A stretch of DNA of 64,000 bases from positions 1,629,199 through 1,693,198 of the forward strand of contig NZ_FOJF01000001.1 of NCBI RefSeq assembly GCF_900110995.1, written 5' to 3'. The stretch is from Chitinophaga sp. YR573 (GTDB lineage: Bacteria > Bacteroidota > Bacteroidia > Chitinophagales > Chitinophagaceae). Position 1 is the stretch's first letter. Each line of letters opens with the position of its first letter. The notes under the pieces were generated by a model. The model saw nothing but the letters and a program-made list of their open reading frames with translations, was not told where the DNA came from and searched no databases. Both the position numbers and the translations under genes were made by a program. Positions 43,963-53,863 of this stretch are shown here, piece by piece.

Positions 43963-44911
43963 CCAGCTTTTTTATCGTTGCTTCAAACTCTTCCCATATT
44001 TCTGCTACGATTGCAGCGGCGGGTTTGATCTCATGAATGGTTGCACACACCTGCCCTATTTCCAGTTCCCCTTCTTCGAGCTGTCCTTCAAACATGCCCG
44101 TCTTAGCCCTTGCGCGGCCCAATAACGCTAGCAGGGCTTCTTTATCAGCCCCATTATCTTCTGCCGCTTTTACTGTTTCAAAAAACGGATTCTTTAATAA
44201 CCGTACCGGGGTAAGTTTCTTCATAGCCAAAAAGGTATCTCCTTCTTTAGCGTCTACAACGGCCTGTTTGAAAAGAGGATGTGAAGATGCTTCCGGACTG
44301 GCTACAAAACGACTGCCTATCTGTACGCCTGTAGCACCCAATGCAAAAGCAGCTGCCATCGCCTTTCCGGAGCCTATCCCCCCTGCTGCGATCACAGGAA
44401 TGCTCACCTGTTCGCAGACTGCGGGAATGAGTACCATCGTAGTGGTTTCTTCTCTTCCATTGTGCCCTCCTGCTTCAAAACCTTCTGCTACTACAGCATC
44501 TACACCGGCGGCCTCGCTTTTTTTAGCGAAAGCGGCGCTCGATACAACATGTACCACCTTAATACCGGCGGCTTTCAACGTAGGCGTCCATGTTTTGGGA
44601 TTACCGGCAGAAGTAAATACGATCGGTACTTCTTCTTTGATAATGATATCGATGAGTTGTTCTATACCCGGGTAAAGCAGCGGGATATTAACCCCAAACG
44701 GACGTGTAGTCGCCAGTTTGCATTTGCGGATATGCTCCTGTAACACATCAGGGTACATACTACCGGCACCAATGATACCTAGTCCGCCTGCATTACTGAC
44801 AGCACTGGCCAAACGCCATCCGCTGGCCCAGATCATACCAGCCTGAATGATAGGGTATTGAATGTGGAATAGTGCTGTAACGGGATTCATTTCAATATTT
44901 TGTTCAACCAA
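43943..44911 (-). CDS. Nitronate monooxygenase / enoyl-ACP reductase FabK-like flavoprotein
   Basis: 322 residues, FMN-dependent TIM barrel of the 2-nitropropane dioxygenase family. PIIQAGMIWASG near the N terminus, SNAGGLGIIGAGS, VFTSAGNP, EGFEAGGHNGRE with the conserved His, IPVIAAGGIGSGKAM and GATGVQIGSRFVAS for FMN phosphate. FabK and nitronate monooxygenase are hard to tell apart by eye. It overlaps the nucleotidyltransferase gene by 8 bp. Confidence 0.88.
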   Translation of the reverse strand: MVEQNIEMNPVTALFHIQYPIIQAGMIWASGWRLASAVSNAGGLGIIGAGSMYPDVLQEHIRKCKLATTRPFGVNIPLLYPGIEQLIDIIIKEEVPIVFTSAGNPKTWTPTLKAAGIKVVHVVSSAAFAKKSEAAGVDAVVAEGFEAGGHNGREETTTMVLIPAVCEQVSIPVIAAGGIGSGKAMAAAFALGATGVQIGSRFVASPEASSHPLFKQAVVDAKEGDTFLAMKKLTPVRLLKNPFFETVKAAEDNGADKEALLALLGRARAKTGMFEGQLEEGELEIGQVCATIHEIKPAAAIVAEIWEEFEATIKKLATLSLP

Positions 44912-45896
44912 GATCTATCTCTGTATTATCCCCTATATTCAAACTCTGACTAAGCCCCCGTATATTGGCATCACTACCGATAAGAGAAGACTTCAATACT
45001 ACTTCATATAAGTTACTGAAAGAGCCAATGATGGAATCTTTGACGATAGAATAGTTGATGACCGTATTGTCTCCAATGGCCACATTAGGACCGATAATAG
45101 AGTTCTTGATATTACATCCTTCCCCTATACTCACCGGCGGAATGATAATCGTGTTTTCGTAAGGCAATACAGGCGCTGTGGCCAGTTTGTATTTACTCAA
45201 CAAGATAGCGTTGGTTTCCAGCAGGGTATCCTTACGTCCACAATCGAACCAGTTGCTTACCTTAAACGGTTTGAACACTACCCCATGTTCTATCATACAT
45301 TGCAGGGCATCTGTCAGCTGAAATTCATCGTGAGATTTACGATGTTCCAGCATATTCTTCTCCAGGCAATCGTATAACTGTTCGGTTTCTTTTATCTTAT
45401 ATACACCTACCAGTGCAAGGTTCGACTTAGGGATCTGTGGTTTCTCCACTACTTTGCAGATGCTGCCGGTATCGTCCAGTTCTGCTACCCCGAAATTACG
45501 CGGATCATCTACTTTCTTGAGTCCCAGCTGGGAAACAGGAGAATGGATGAGATCCTTGAAATTCCCTTCACAGATAGTATCCCCTAATACGATCAGCATT
45601 TCATCATCCTTTACCACATGTCTTGTCAGTAAAATAGCATGCCCTGTTCCTTCGCGGCTGCTCTGCTGCACGAAATGACAGGTAAGGTGCGGATATTTTT
45701 TCAGTATATAATCCTGGATCTTCTCGCCCAGGTAACCTACCACGAACACAAACTCCGAGATGCCGGCTTCTACCAGCTGATCAACTATTATACTGAGTAT
45801 GGTTTTTCCCGCCAGGGGGATTAGTGCTTTAGGCTGTGTATATGTATGCGGTCGTAGCTTGGTGCCAGCACCGGCTACTGGTATAATGGCCTTCAT
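44904..45896 (-). CDS. Sugar-1-phosphate nucleotidyltransferase
   Basis: 330 residues. An N-terminal nucleotidyltransferase domain with PVAGAGTKLRPHTYTQPKAL (Lys where most members have Arg), VLGDTI for metal binding, VVEKP and WFDCGRKDT is followed by a left-handed beta-helix of hexapeptide repeats (~245-325: NIKNSIIGPNVAIGDNTVI). The build resembles archaeal-type glucose-1-phosphate thymidylyltransferases. It supplies an NDP-sugar for envelope glycans. Divergent from glyA. Confidence 0.9.
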   Translation of the reverse strand: MKAIIPVAGAGTKLRPHTYTQPKALIPLAGKTILSIIVDQLVEAGISEFVFVVGYLGEKIQDYILKKYPHLTCHFVQQSSREGTGHAILLTRHVVKDDEMLIVLGDTICEGNFKDLIHSPVSQLGLKKVDDPRNFGVAELDDTGSICKVVEKPQIPKSNLALVGVYKIKETEQLYDCLEKNMLEHRKSHDEFQLTDALQCMIEHGVVFKPFKVSNWFDCGRKDTLLETNAILLSKYKLATAPVLPYENTIIIPPVSIGEGCNIKNSIIGPNVAIGDNTVINYSIVKDSIIGSFSNLYEVVLKSSLIGSDANIRGLSQSLNIGDNTEIDLG

Positions 45897-46099
45897 GTAC
45901 GCAGTTAATTAGATTTGATGTTACTGAGGGCGTGAAGGTAGTATAAATTTTAAAAAATCCATAGCTGTGGGTATTACAGACAGTTTAAACCATTGATAAT
46001 ATAGAGATCAATAGTATATATAACTATGTCATGCAATTTAAATAGGAAAAATATCTACGGACTATCTATTATTGGCTATGCACTATTCACAAATTCGAT

Positions 46100-46107
46100 T
46101 ACCTTTG
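46100..46107 (+). promoter_or_regulatory. glyA -7 promoter element
   Basis: TACCTTTG matches TAnnTTTG exactly, 20 bp before the glyA ATG at 46128. It lies inside a possible N-terminal extension of the frame, which supports the later start. A TTG at 46072-46074 is 25 nt upstream, longer than usual. Confidence 0.55.
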
Positions 46108-46127
46108 CAGCAAATTTTCAACATACA

Positions 46128-47405
46128 ATGCAAAGAGATCAGCAAATATTTAATATCATCGGCCAGGAACTGGAGCGTCAGCGTCATGGCATAGAATTGA
46201 TCGCATCGGAAAACTTTACCAGTCTGCAGGTTATTCAGGCTATGGGAACCGTTTTGACCAATAAATATGCAGAAGGCTATCCCGGACGTAGATATTATGG
46301 TGGCTGTGAAATTGTGGACCTGAGCGAACAGTTGGCAATTGACAGAGCAAAACAGATTTTTGGCGCTGAATACGCAAACGTACAGCCTCACTCCGGTGCA
46401 CAGGCTAATGCGGCAGTAATGCTGGCGATATTGAAAGCAGGTGATAAGATCCTTGGACTGGACCTGAGCATGGGCGGACACCTGACACATGGTTCTCCTG
46501 TAAACTTTTCCGGTAAACTTTATCAGCCGTTCTCCTACGGTGTGAACAGAGAGACTGGTCTTGTTGAGTATGATAAAATGGAAGAAATCGCACTGCGCGA
46601 GAAACCACAGTTAATTGTTTGTGGTGCTTCTGCTTACAGCCGCGACTGGGATTACAAACGTATCCGTGAGATCGCTGACCAGGTTGGCGCATTTGTAATG
46701 GCGGATATCGCTCATCCTGCAGGTCTGATTGCAAAAGGTTTATTGAACTCTCCTTTTGAACATTGTCATTTCGTTACTACTACTACACATAAAACATTAC
46801 GTGGACCTCGTGGTGGTATGATCCTGTTAGGCAAAGACTTCGAAAATCCATTCGGTCTTAAGACGCCAAAAGGAGAAATCCGCATGATGAGTTCTCTGCT
46901 GGATATGGCTGTATTCCCTGGTATTCAGGGTGGTCCGCTGGAACATGTGATTGCTGCCAAAGCAGTTTCTTTCTTTGAGATCCTGACAGATGAATACGGA
47001 GATTATGCTAAACAGATGATCAAAAATGCACAGGCTATGTCTAAAGCATTTGTAGAGAAAGGGTATGAAATCGTATCCGGTGGTACAGATAATCACCTGA
47101 TGCTGATAGATCTGCGTAACAAGAATATCTCTGGTAAGAAAGCTGAACAGGTATTAGTGAAAGCAGATATTACTGTTAACAAGAACATGGTTCCTTTTGA
47201 TGATAAATCTGCATTCGTTACTTCCGGTATTCGTGTGGGCGTTCCTGCTATTACCAGTCGTGGTATGACAGAACAGCACATGGGACAGGTTGTTTCCTGG
47301 ATAGACGAGTTGCTGATGGATGCTGATAATGAAGCAAAGATTACTTCTGTCAGAGGTGCGGTGAACGACTTTATGAAACAGTTCGTGTTGTATCCTGAAT
47401 TATAA
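46128..47405 (+). CDS. glyA: Serine hydroxymethyltransferase
   Basis: 425 residues from the ATG at 46128. A frame to 46026 exists, but GlyA begins with the [15 protein letters not shown] type sequence. PLP enzyme converting serine and tetrahydrofolate to glycine and methylene-tetrahydrofolate. Visible: [45 protein letters not shown] and [14 protein letters not shown] with the PLP Lys. Transcribed alone and followed by a strong terminator. Confidence 0.97.
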   Translation: MQRDQQIFNIIGQELERQRHGIELIASENFTSLQVIQAMGTVLTNKYAEGYPGRRYYGGCEIVDLSEQLAIDRAKQIFGAEYANVQPHSGAQANAAVMLAILKAGDKILGLDLSMGGHLTHGSPVNFSGKLYQPFSYGVNRETGLVEYDKMEEIALREKPQLIVCGASAYSRDWDYKRIREIADQVGAFVMADIAHPAGLIAKGLLNSPFEHCHFVTTTTHKTLRGPRGGMILLGKDFENPFGLKTPKGEIRMMSSLLDMAVFPGIQGGPLEHVIAAKAVSFFEILTDEYGDYAKQMIKNAQAMSKAFVEKGYEIVSGGTDNHLMLIDLRNKNISGKKAEQVLVKADITVNKNMVPFDDKSAFVTSGIRVGVPAITSRGMTEQHMGQVVSWIDELLMDADNEAKITSVRGAVNDFMKQFVLYPEL

Positions 47406-47423
47406 TTAAAACAGCTTTTATAA

Positions 47424-47465
47424 AAAGGGAGTGTATCAGCTATTTTTGATACACTCCCTTTTGTT
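47424..47465 (+). terminator. glyA terminator
   Basis: AAAGGGAGTGTATCA (47424-47438) pairs with TGATACACTCCCTTT (47447-47461), an 8-nt loop, then further T residues. It may work on both strands. Confidence 0.92.
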
Positions 47466-47471
47466 TACAGC

Positions 47472-47653
47472 AAAACATAATAGGCTCCGTTAGGAGCCAC
47501 GTGTTTATAGCAACAATCTATCTTCTACATAATAGACTCCGTTAGGAGTCCCCTTCTATTAGCAAATTTAGGGGACTCCTAACGGAGTCTGTGTTTTGTT
47601 GTTTAATGTGTTTCCTACAAACACGAGGCTCCTAACGGAGCCTATTATGTTTT
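47472..47653. repeat. Nested palindromic repeat array (four ~24-bp units)
   Basis: Two direct units, around GGCTCCGTTAGGAGCC (47483-47498) and GACTCCGTTAGGAGTC (47535-47550), are followed by their inverted counterparts (47571-47590 and 47623-47642). The outer arms match over 35 bp with one mismatch (47472-47506 with 47619-47653). The inner arms match perfectly over 21 bp (47534-47554 with 47570-47590). Each unit is itself a palindrome with a GTTA centre. The array fills the gap between the glyA terminator and the stop of the ABC permease gene. Confidence 0.85.
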
Positions 47654-47656
47654 ATT

Positions 47657-48964
47657 TTAGTTCTTCTTGCCGATCCATTTAATGGCTTCTTTCCACGTAA
47701 TCTTCTTTCCATACATCAGTATACCTGTACGGTATATTTTCCCCGCCATCCAGGTCATACCCAGGAAACCAACTATCAGCAACACCATGGATAATGCCAG
47801 GTGCCAGTAAGGAACGGTACCAGGTACTCCATAAGGTAATCTTGCCATCATCACCATAGGTGATGTAAATGGAATGATACTTCCCCAGAAAGCCAACTGG
47901 CTATCCGGATTCTGTACAGTAGAGATCATTATCATCAACCCTATAATAATGGGTAAAGTGATGGGAAATGTCAATGATTGTGCATCTGTTGGATCCTCAT
48001 TTACCAGACTGCCTACTGCGGCAAATAAGGCAGAATAAAACAGGTATCCTCCCAGGAAATAAAATATAAAACAGGAAATGATGAGCGTCCAGTTAACACT
48101 GCCGATTACATAACGGATTTTTTCTATAGCGTCTATTGCAGCGGCATTACCACCACTCTGCATAACCCCACCACCCTGTGTTGCAGCATGTAATGTTTCT
48201 GCTGAAAAGAACAGGGGTAAGATGAGTTGTAAGGATAAGATCAGTACTACCCATATCAGGAATTGTAATAATCCTACTCCTGCGATACCAATGATCTTCC
48301 CCATCATCAGTTGAAATGGTTTTACACTGGAGATCATTACTTCTGCAATACGACTTACCTTTTCTTCCATCACACCACGCATCACCGCCATTCCAAAGAA
48401 CATGAGAATAATGTAAATGATAAATCCACTGGCATAACCTACACCATAAGCCACGGCGGAGTTACCTTTTTTACCATCAGCCCCGGATTTAAAATCAATA
48501 CTGATATCTGATTTTGCAGCAAAGAGTTTTTCCCTGTCGATACCGGCGTTTTCCAGTCGTTTTTCCTCTATGATATCATTTACATGTTTTGTGATGTTGC
48601 TTTCCACCCCAATACCTGGCTGCCCGCTGCTATAGTAAGTTATACCGGAAGGCCGTTTTATATCCAGGTCAGGGATGTACAGTAAACCGGAGTAACCGTA
48701 TTGTTCGTACCTGAAGGTATCTACTTTTATATTCGTCAGGTATTTATAATAAGTGCCTTTACTATCAGGAAAACGGCCAAGAAACAGATGGCTGTCATCT
48801 ACCACTGCGATGCGTTTATCTTCACTGCCACTGGTAGCAATTAATATAGGTATGACGAGCAGTCCGGCAAAGAAAACGGGTATTAATAAAGTCACTACCA
48901 GGAAACTGCGTTTGCGTACACGTGTTAAGAATTCTCTTTTTATTATGAGCAGGATCTTATTCAT
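47657..48964 (-). CDS. ABC-2 type permease (NatB-like)
   Basis: 435 residues. N-terminal helix (~17-40), a large extracytoplasmic domain (~40-175), then five or six helices in the C-terminal half, with the ABC-2 motif region MRGVMEEKVSRIAEVMISSVKPFQLMMGKI. This is the build of NatB/YhaP-type exporters. It starts 4 bp after the ATPase gene. Last gene of the LytS/LytTR-ABC operon. Confidence 0.92.
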   Translation of the reverse strand: MNKILLIIKREFLTRVRKRSFLVVTLLIPVFFAGLLVIPILIATSGSEDKRIAVVDDSHLFLGRFPDSKGTYYKYLTNIKVDTFRYEQYGYSGLLYIPDLDIKRPSGITYYSSGQPGIGVESNITKHVNDIIEEKRLENAGIDREKLFAAKSDISIDFKSGADGKKGNSAVAYGVGYASGFIIYIILMFFGMAVMRGVMEEKVSRIAEVMISSVKPFQLMMGKIIGIAGVGLLQFLIWVVLILSLQLILPLFFSAETLHAATQGGGVMQSGGNAAAIDAIEKIRYVIGSVNWTLIISCFIFYFLGGYLFYSALFAAVGSLVNEDPTDAQSLTFPITLPIIIGLMIMISTVQNPDSQLAFWGSIIPFTSPMVMMARLPYGVPGTVPYWHLALSMVLLIVGFLGMTWMAGKIYRTGILMYGKKITWKEAIKWIGKKN

Positions 48965-48968
48965 AAAA

Positions 48969-49889
48969 TTAGTTTAGTGGTTGTTCCATCTCCTGTACTT
49001 TGTTGATAAATACTTCGTTGATAGAGGGCAGAATTTCCTGGAAATAAGTGATGGGGATATCATGTTTAATAAAGTGCATGAGGATGTCGTTGGTGGTACT
49101 TCCTTCGCTTAGTTTTACCGTGTATGCATGATCTTCCTGCTTGATGATACTGAAGTGCCAGGTAGCCATCTGAGCGAAGTTAGGCATGGTACCAACACCT
49201 ATACGGAACAGGTGTTGTTTGAAGTCGTGTCTGATTTGTTTCACTTCTCCATCCAGTATCTTCTTTCCTTTATTTACCAGTATGATCCTGTCACAGATTT
49301 CTTCTACCTGTTCCATACGGTGGGTAGAGAAAATGATGGTGGTGCCACTTTTACTGAGGTCGAATATTTCCTGCTTGATAAGATTGGCATTAATAGGGTC
49401 CAGGCCGGAGAAGGGTTCATCCAGGATCAGCAGGGAAGGATTGTGGATGATAGTAGAAATGAACTGCACTTTCTGTTGCATCCCTTTACTGAGTTCTTCC
49501 ACTTTCTTGTTATACCATGTATTGATATCCAGCTTATCAAACCAGTATTTAATCTTCTCCTTTGCTTCTTTTTCCCGCATGCCTTTCAGCTGTGCGAGGT
49601 AGAGGGTTTGCTCCCCTACTTTCATCTTTTTATAGAGCCCTCTTTCTTCCGGCATATAGCCGATGGACTGTATATCCCGTTCAGGATCAAAGGGTTTATT
49701 GTTGAATAATATCTGACCATGGTCCGGGTAAAAGATACCGGTGATCATCCGCAGTAGCGTGGTTTTGCCCGCGCCGTTAGGTCCCAGCAATCCGAAGATG
49801 CTACCACGGGGGATAACAAAACTGATATCGTCTACAGCCTTATGCGTAGCATAGTCTTTTCTCAGGTTTTTGACTTCGATGAGGTTCAT
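48969..49889 (-). CDS. ABC transporter ATP-binding protein (NatA-like)
   Basis: 306 residues: Walker [16 protein letters not shown] (~34-48), Q loop [14 protein letters not shown], signature [12 protein letters not shown], Walker [14 protein letters not shown] and switch IFSTHRMEQ. The YMPEERGLY form is typical of the NatA/YhaQ group. The C-terminal ~80 residues form the regulatory tail of this group. Partner of the permease 4 bp downstream and preceded by a two-component system that likely controls it. Confidence 0.95.
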   Translation of the reverse strand: MNLIEVKNLRKDYATHKAVDDISFVIPRGSIFGLLGPNGAGKTTLLRMITGIFYPDHGQILFNNKPFDPERDIQSIGYMPEERGLYKKMKVGEQTLYLAQLKGMREKEAKEKIKYWFDKLDINTWYNKKVEELSKGMQQKVQFISTIIHNPSLLILDEPFSGLDPINANLIKQEIFDLSKSGTTIIFSTHRMEQVEEICDRIILVNKGKKILDGEVKQIRHDFKQHLFRIGVGTMPNFAQMATWHFSIIKQEDHAYTVKLSEGSTTNDILMHFIKHDIPITYFQEILPSINEVFINKVQEMEQPLN

Positions 49890-49933
49890 AAACTAAAAGT
49901 AAGTTTTTATTTGCTTACTAGTAGTTGCCTGTA

Positions 49934-50626
49934 TTACTTAAGTATTTTATCTACTTCATCTGCGTAAGCAGCACCTATACTTACCGGCACAGCACCGATA
50001 TATAAATTGTTTTTGTCTGCTTTCTCTATTTTATTATTAGCGACAATGAAAGAGCGGTGTACACGTGTAAACTGGGATGGAGGTAACAGGGCTAATGCTT
50101 CCTGCATGGATAAACGGGAAAGAAGTCGCCGGTCTTTCATTACAAAACTGATGTAATTACCGGCGCTTTCCAGGTAAAGTATTTCATCCAGCGGGAGTTT
50201 GAATTGTTCATACCCGCTTTTTATCATGATATAAGTAGGCGCATCTTTCATGGAGCTTTTGGCTATCATCTCCAGTAACGACTTTGCCTTATTGCAGGCT
50301 TTTGAAAACCGCTCTGAGGAGAACGGTTTTAATAAGTAGTCGATAGCATCCAGTTCAAAGCTTTGTACCGCATGTTCAGAATAGGCCGTGGTGAAGATGA
50401 CCAATGGCGAACCAGGCAGGGCAGTCATGAGTTCCAGTCCGGATATATCCGGCATTTTTATATCCAGGAATACCAGCTCTGTTTTATTATCTTTCAAATA
50501 TGACAGTGCTTCATAAGGATCGGTGAAATAACCTTTCACGTCCAGGAAAGGAACCTGTTCCGCATGTGTGCTGATGACAGACAAAGCCACCTGTTCATCA
50601 TCAATGGCGATAGCATTTATTTTCAT
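49934..50626 (-). CDS. LytTR family response regulator
   Basis: 230 residues. Receiver domain (1-~115) with acidic pocket IDDEQ, phospho-acceptor Asp in LVFLDIKMPD (~55) and Lys in LLKPFS. C-terminal LytTR DNA-binding domain (~130-230): ILYLESAGNYISF, SMQEALALLPPSQFTRVHRSFIV. Its start overlaps the kinase stop by 4 bp (ATGA), so the two are translationally coupled. Confidence 0.95.
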   Translation of the reverse strand: MKINAIAIDDEQVALSVISTHAEQVPFLDVKGYFTDPYEALSYLKDNKTELVFLDIKMPDISGLELMTALPGSPLVIFTTAYSEHAVQSFELDAIDYLLKPFSSERFSKACNKAKSLLEMIAKSSMKDAPTYIMIKSGYEQFKLPLDEILYLESAGNYISFVMKDRRLLSRLSMQEALALLPPSQFTRVHRSFIVANNKIEKADKNNLYIGAVPVSIGAAYADEVDKILK

Positions 50627-52131
50627 CCTATTTGTATAGTGAGATGTACAAAAAATTCTGTGCCTGTTTCACGGATGCTGAGGTCATGTTTGCCTGGATA
50701 TAATAATGCCAGTCGTTGTCTTACATTATTCAAACCGATACCCATGCTATCGTATTCTACATCGCTGCTCCTGATGGCGTGTACGGTATTAAATACATCA
50801 AAATAAATCTTATCTGCAGTACAGGATAATGATACTGAGATACGGGATTTATTACGCTGACTTATTCCATATTTAAATGCATTTTCTACAAAAGGAATCA
50901 ATAACATAGGAGCTATCTCATGATCACATAATGTTTCATTGATAGTCACATCTATGAGAATATCCGGAGATCCCTGTGTACGTAACCGTTGCAGTGCTAT
51001 GTAATTTTGTAAGTACGCGATTTCTTTATCCAATGGAATATGTTCCATTACATTGTCGTGCAGCATGAAACGCATCATGTCTCCCAGCTTCTGAATACCT
51101 TCTCCCGTAGCGCTTGCTTTTTCCTGTAAGGCAGTACCATATAATGTATTGAGGGCATTGAATAAGAAGTGCGGATTAATCTGCCAGCGGAGAAAATCAA
51201 GCCCTGCTTCTGAATGATCCAATGCAGTCTTTAATCCACGGACTTCAATTTTTCTGTTGTGCCGGGCCTGGTAGATCCACCAGGAAACAGGTATTACAAT
51301 AGCTGCTTCGAAAGCATATACTGCCGGCACAATTGCAAAGATTGCTGCTTTTATCTCGGGTATTACCATTAGTATAAACGCCCCCAGGATAAATGCTGTG
51401 AGGGAGACGAGCCCTATTTCCCGGATTAATTCACGTTTGTTTTTATGTTGTTCAAAGTTTGGAAAAACCCGGTACTGACAAACAAAGTAAATGAAGAAAT
51501 AATACAGGGTGATAAGGAAGAGTATTACTACACCTCTGATTTCGCCTCTGGCTCCCGCACCCAATACCGGGAATGCTACCAATATCGCCAGCATTATTAT
51601 TACTTCTGTTTTTATTTCTTTGAACCATGGTTTGCTGATTACTTTGCGATACAGCTGATCAAAGAACAGATAGCGGGCGGCGTAATACAATATATATATA
51701 GTGGCGTAAAATATGGTGATGATGAAGGCTTGTTTTACGCAATGTGTATATACTCCCTTTACAGTTTTGTATACCCCGAAAAGATAACCGTAGTACCAGG
51801 TATCGGAGATCATAATAGTAAGGAATACTACGCCACACGTAATTCCGGAAAAAAGTATTCCAAGAAAAAAGCGTCTTTGCTCCAGGTATACAGGGACTAT
51901 AAATCCATGAATGAATACAAAGGCAGCATATACAACTGTGATATAAGCGAGTAATGGTAACAGATAATGTTTATAATAATCAAACACCTGATGGTAGTGA
52001 TCGAATTTATATCCAAACTCATGTTGCAGGTCGAATACATTCGATGTTACACTTCGGGAGAGTAGTGTAAATATGATGAGCAGATAGATGCCTGTGGCGG
52101 CAGCAAGTTCTGTTTTTGTGAATTTGTTCAT
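50623..52131 (-). CDS. LytS-like sensor histidine kinase
   Basis: 502 residues. About seven or eight membrane helices (~10-290) replace a soluble sensor. The His_kinase domain has LRWQINPHFLFNALNTLYG, with the phospho-acceptor His in NPHF. The ATPase part has MLLIPFVENAFKYG and SMGIGLNNVRQRLALLYP. It signals to the overlapping LytTR regulator. The stimulus is unknown, and the ABC exporter downstream suggests a membrane-active or exported compound. Confidence 0.93.
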   Translation of the reverse strand: MNKFTKTELAAATGIYLLIIFTLLSRSVTSNVFDLQHEFGYKFDHYHQVFDYYKHYLLPLLAYITVVYAAFVFIHGFIVPVYLEQRRFFLGILFSGITCGVVFLTIMISDTWYYGYLFGVYKTVKGVYTHCVKQAFIITIFYATIYILYYAARYLFFDQLYRKVISKPWFKEIKTEVIIMLAILVAFPVLGAGARGEIRGVVILFLITLYYFFIYFVCQYRVFPNFEQHKNKRELIREIGLVSLTAFILGAFILMVIPEIKAAIFAIVPAVYAFEAAIVIPVSWWIYQARHNRKIEVRGLKTALDHSEAGLDFLRWQINPHFLFNALNTLYGTALQEKASATGEGIQKLGDMMRFMLHDNVMEHIPLDKEIAYLQNYIALQRLRTQGSPDILIDVTINETLCDHEIAPMLLIPFVENAFKYGISQRNKSRISVSLSCTADKIYFDVFNTVHAIRSSDVEYDSMGIGLNNVRQRLALLYPGKHDLSIRETGTEFFVHLTIQIG

Positions 52132-52199
52132 AAGGATAAACTTTCAGCAATGATAATTATCCCTTGCACACTTTTTTAATATATGTGACTAAAGCATAA

Positions 52200-53762
52200 T
52201 TATCGGGTGTAAAAACCTATAATCATCTCTGCTACGCGTTCTCCATCCATGGCAGCGGATACAATCCCACCAGCATAACCGGCTCCTTCCCCACAGGGAT
52301 ACAGACCATTGATTTGCGGATGCATGAGTGTATCATCATTACGAGGAATACGTACAGGAGAGGAAGTGCGGGATTCTGTGGCTACGACTACAGCATCTTC
52401 TGTATAATATCCTCTCATCTTATTTCCAAATGCTTTGAAAGCCTTTGCCAGCCTGTTATGTACGCTTGCTGGCAAAACCTCACGCAGGTTAGCACTGTTG
52501 AGGCCGGGTAAATAAGAGCAGGGTGGTAAGGAAGAAGATACTTTATTGTTTACGAAATCAGTCATTCGCTGAGCGGGCGCAACAAACAATCCGCCGCCTG
52601 CATGAAAGGAATCCTGTTCTACCATTTGCTGATAGTACATGGCAGATAAGGGCCCTTTATCTGCAAAGGGAATAAAATCTGATTCATCTACGGTCACCAC
52701 CATGCCGGAATTTGCGTAGGGGTTATCACGTTTTGAAGGAGACCAGCCATTCACTACCAATTCTCCGGGATCTGTTGCAGCAGGAGCGATGATACCACCG
52801 GGGCACATACAGAATGAAAATACACCGCGGCCATCTATCTGTTCAACGAGACTGTAACTGGCTGGTGGTAATAATTCATTGCGGATAGGGTTATGATATT
52901 GTGCACTATCTATTAATTGTTGCGGATGTTCTATTCTTACACCTAAAGCAAATGGCTTTGCATGTATTAATATGTCCTTTTGTGCTAATAGCCTGAAGAT
53001 ATCTCTGGCTGAGTGGCCTGTAGCCAGAATAATCTGAGGGGAAGAATATGTTTGTCCGGTAGTTGTTTGCACTCCGGTAACCTGATTGTTTTTTATCAGA
53101 ATATCTGATACTTTTTGCTCAAAGTGAACTTCTCCTCCGCTGTTTTCAATCTGTTCGCGCATGGCGATGATGATATGCGGAAGTTTGTTGGTGCCGATGT
53201 GAGGATGAGCATCGTACATTATTTTTTCTGTGGCGCCGAAATGAACAAAAATGCTGAGGATACGGTTAATGTCTCCTCTTTTATTAGAACGGGTATATAA
53301 TTTCCCATCTGAGTAAGTACCAGCCCCACCTTCCCCAAAGCAATAGTTTGAATCGGGATGTACGATACCTGTTTTATTTAAGGCAGCGAGATCACGGCGA
53401 CGGGCACGTACATCTTTCCCTCTTTCGAGTACGATTGGTTTGATACCGGATTCTATCAGTCGCAAAGCAGCGAATAAGCCCGCGGGGCCAGCACCTATAA
53501 CGATAGCAGCAGGAGCATTGGCAGGGAGAGAATCATATACAGGTATGATCCTTTCGCGTTCAACGAAGGGTTCATCTATAAATACTTTTACAGTGAGCAT
53601 GAAGTACACTTGCCTGGAACGTGCGTCGATAGAGCGTTTTAGCAGGTGGAAGCCAGTGATGGCTGATGGTTTTATACCTAATGCAGCAGCTGCCTGTGTG
53701 AGAATAGTATTATCAGATGCAGCCTGTGAAGGCAGGAGCTTGAGAGAGATTTGTTGTATCAT
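52200..53762 (-). CDS. FAD-dependent oxidoreductase (COG2509 type, uncharacterised)
   Basis: 520 residues. An N-terminal ~80-residue domain precedes the dinucleotide fold AAIVIGAGPAGLFAALRL (~85-102). Then NYCFGEGGAGTYSDGKLYTR, GHSARDIF, PFALGVRIEHPQ, FSFCMCPGG and GLYPCGEGAGYAGGIVSAAMDG at the C terminus for the second FAD contact. This is the widespread family of predicted FAD dehydrogenases whose substrate is unknown. Soluble and transcribed alone. Confidence 0.9.
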   Translation of the reverse strand: MIQQISLKLLPSQAASDNTILTQAAAALGIKPSAITGFHLLKRSIDARSRQVYFMLTVKVFIDEPFVERERIIPVYDSLPANAPAAIVIGAGPAGLFAALRLIESGIKPIVLERGKDVRARRRDLAALNKTGIVHPDSNYCFGEGGAGTYSDGKLYTRSNKRGDINRILSIFVHFGATEKIMYDAHPHIGTNKLPHIIIAMREQIENSGGEVHFEQKVSDILIKNNQVTGVQTTTGQTYSSPQIILATGHSARDIFRLLAQKDILIHAKPFALGVRIEHPQQLIDSAQYHNPIRNELLPPASYSLVEQIDGRGVFSFCMCPGGIIAPAATDPGELVVNGWSPSKRDNPYANSGMVVTVDESDFIPFADKGPLSAMYYQQMVEQDSFHAGGGLFVAPAQRMTDFVNNKVSSSLPPCSYLPGLNSANLREVLPASVHNRLAKAFKAFGNKMRGYYTEDAVVVATESRTSSPVRIPRNDDTLMHPQINGLYPCGEGAGYAGGIVSAAMDGERVAEMIIGFYTR

Positions 53763-53802
53763 ACTGACGGTTAGGTATTTATCCTAAAACATTGTAAAGA
53801 TA

Positions 53803-53835
53803 GAAAACGGGTACATGGTTTTATCCATGTACCCG
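53803..53835 (-). terminator. Terminator after DUF3127 gene
   Basis: CGGGTACATGG and CCATGTACCCG (53808-53818 and 53825-53835) form an 11-bp stem with a 6-nt loop, followed on the minus strand by TTTTC. Confidence 0.88.
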
Positions 53836-53863
53836 CCAATATATTTTGTTAATGAGTTGTTAT

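Noticed and set aside
44037..44675. 212-codon plus-strand open frame opposite the nitronate monooxygenase gene
   Set aside because: A Ser/Ala/Pro-rich antisense translation of a conserved flavoprotein gene, so not a gene.
46026..46127. 34-residue N-terminal extension of GlyA
   Set aside because: A TAccTTTG promoter box lies within it and GlyA proteins start at the later Met, so it is leader DNA.
47472..47653. CRISPR array
   Set aside because: The units are palindromic and in opposing orientation, with unequal spacers and only four copies. No cas genes are present in the window.
49128..49709. 193-codon plus-strand open frame opposite the NatA-like ATPase
   Set aside because: Antisense shadow: the ATPase has all its motifs and fits the operon, while the frame is Phe/Leu-rich with no recognisable features.
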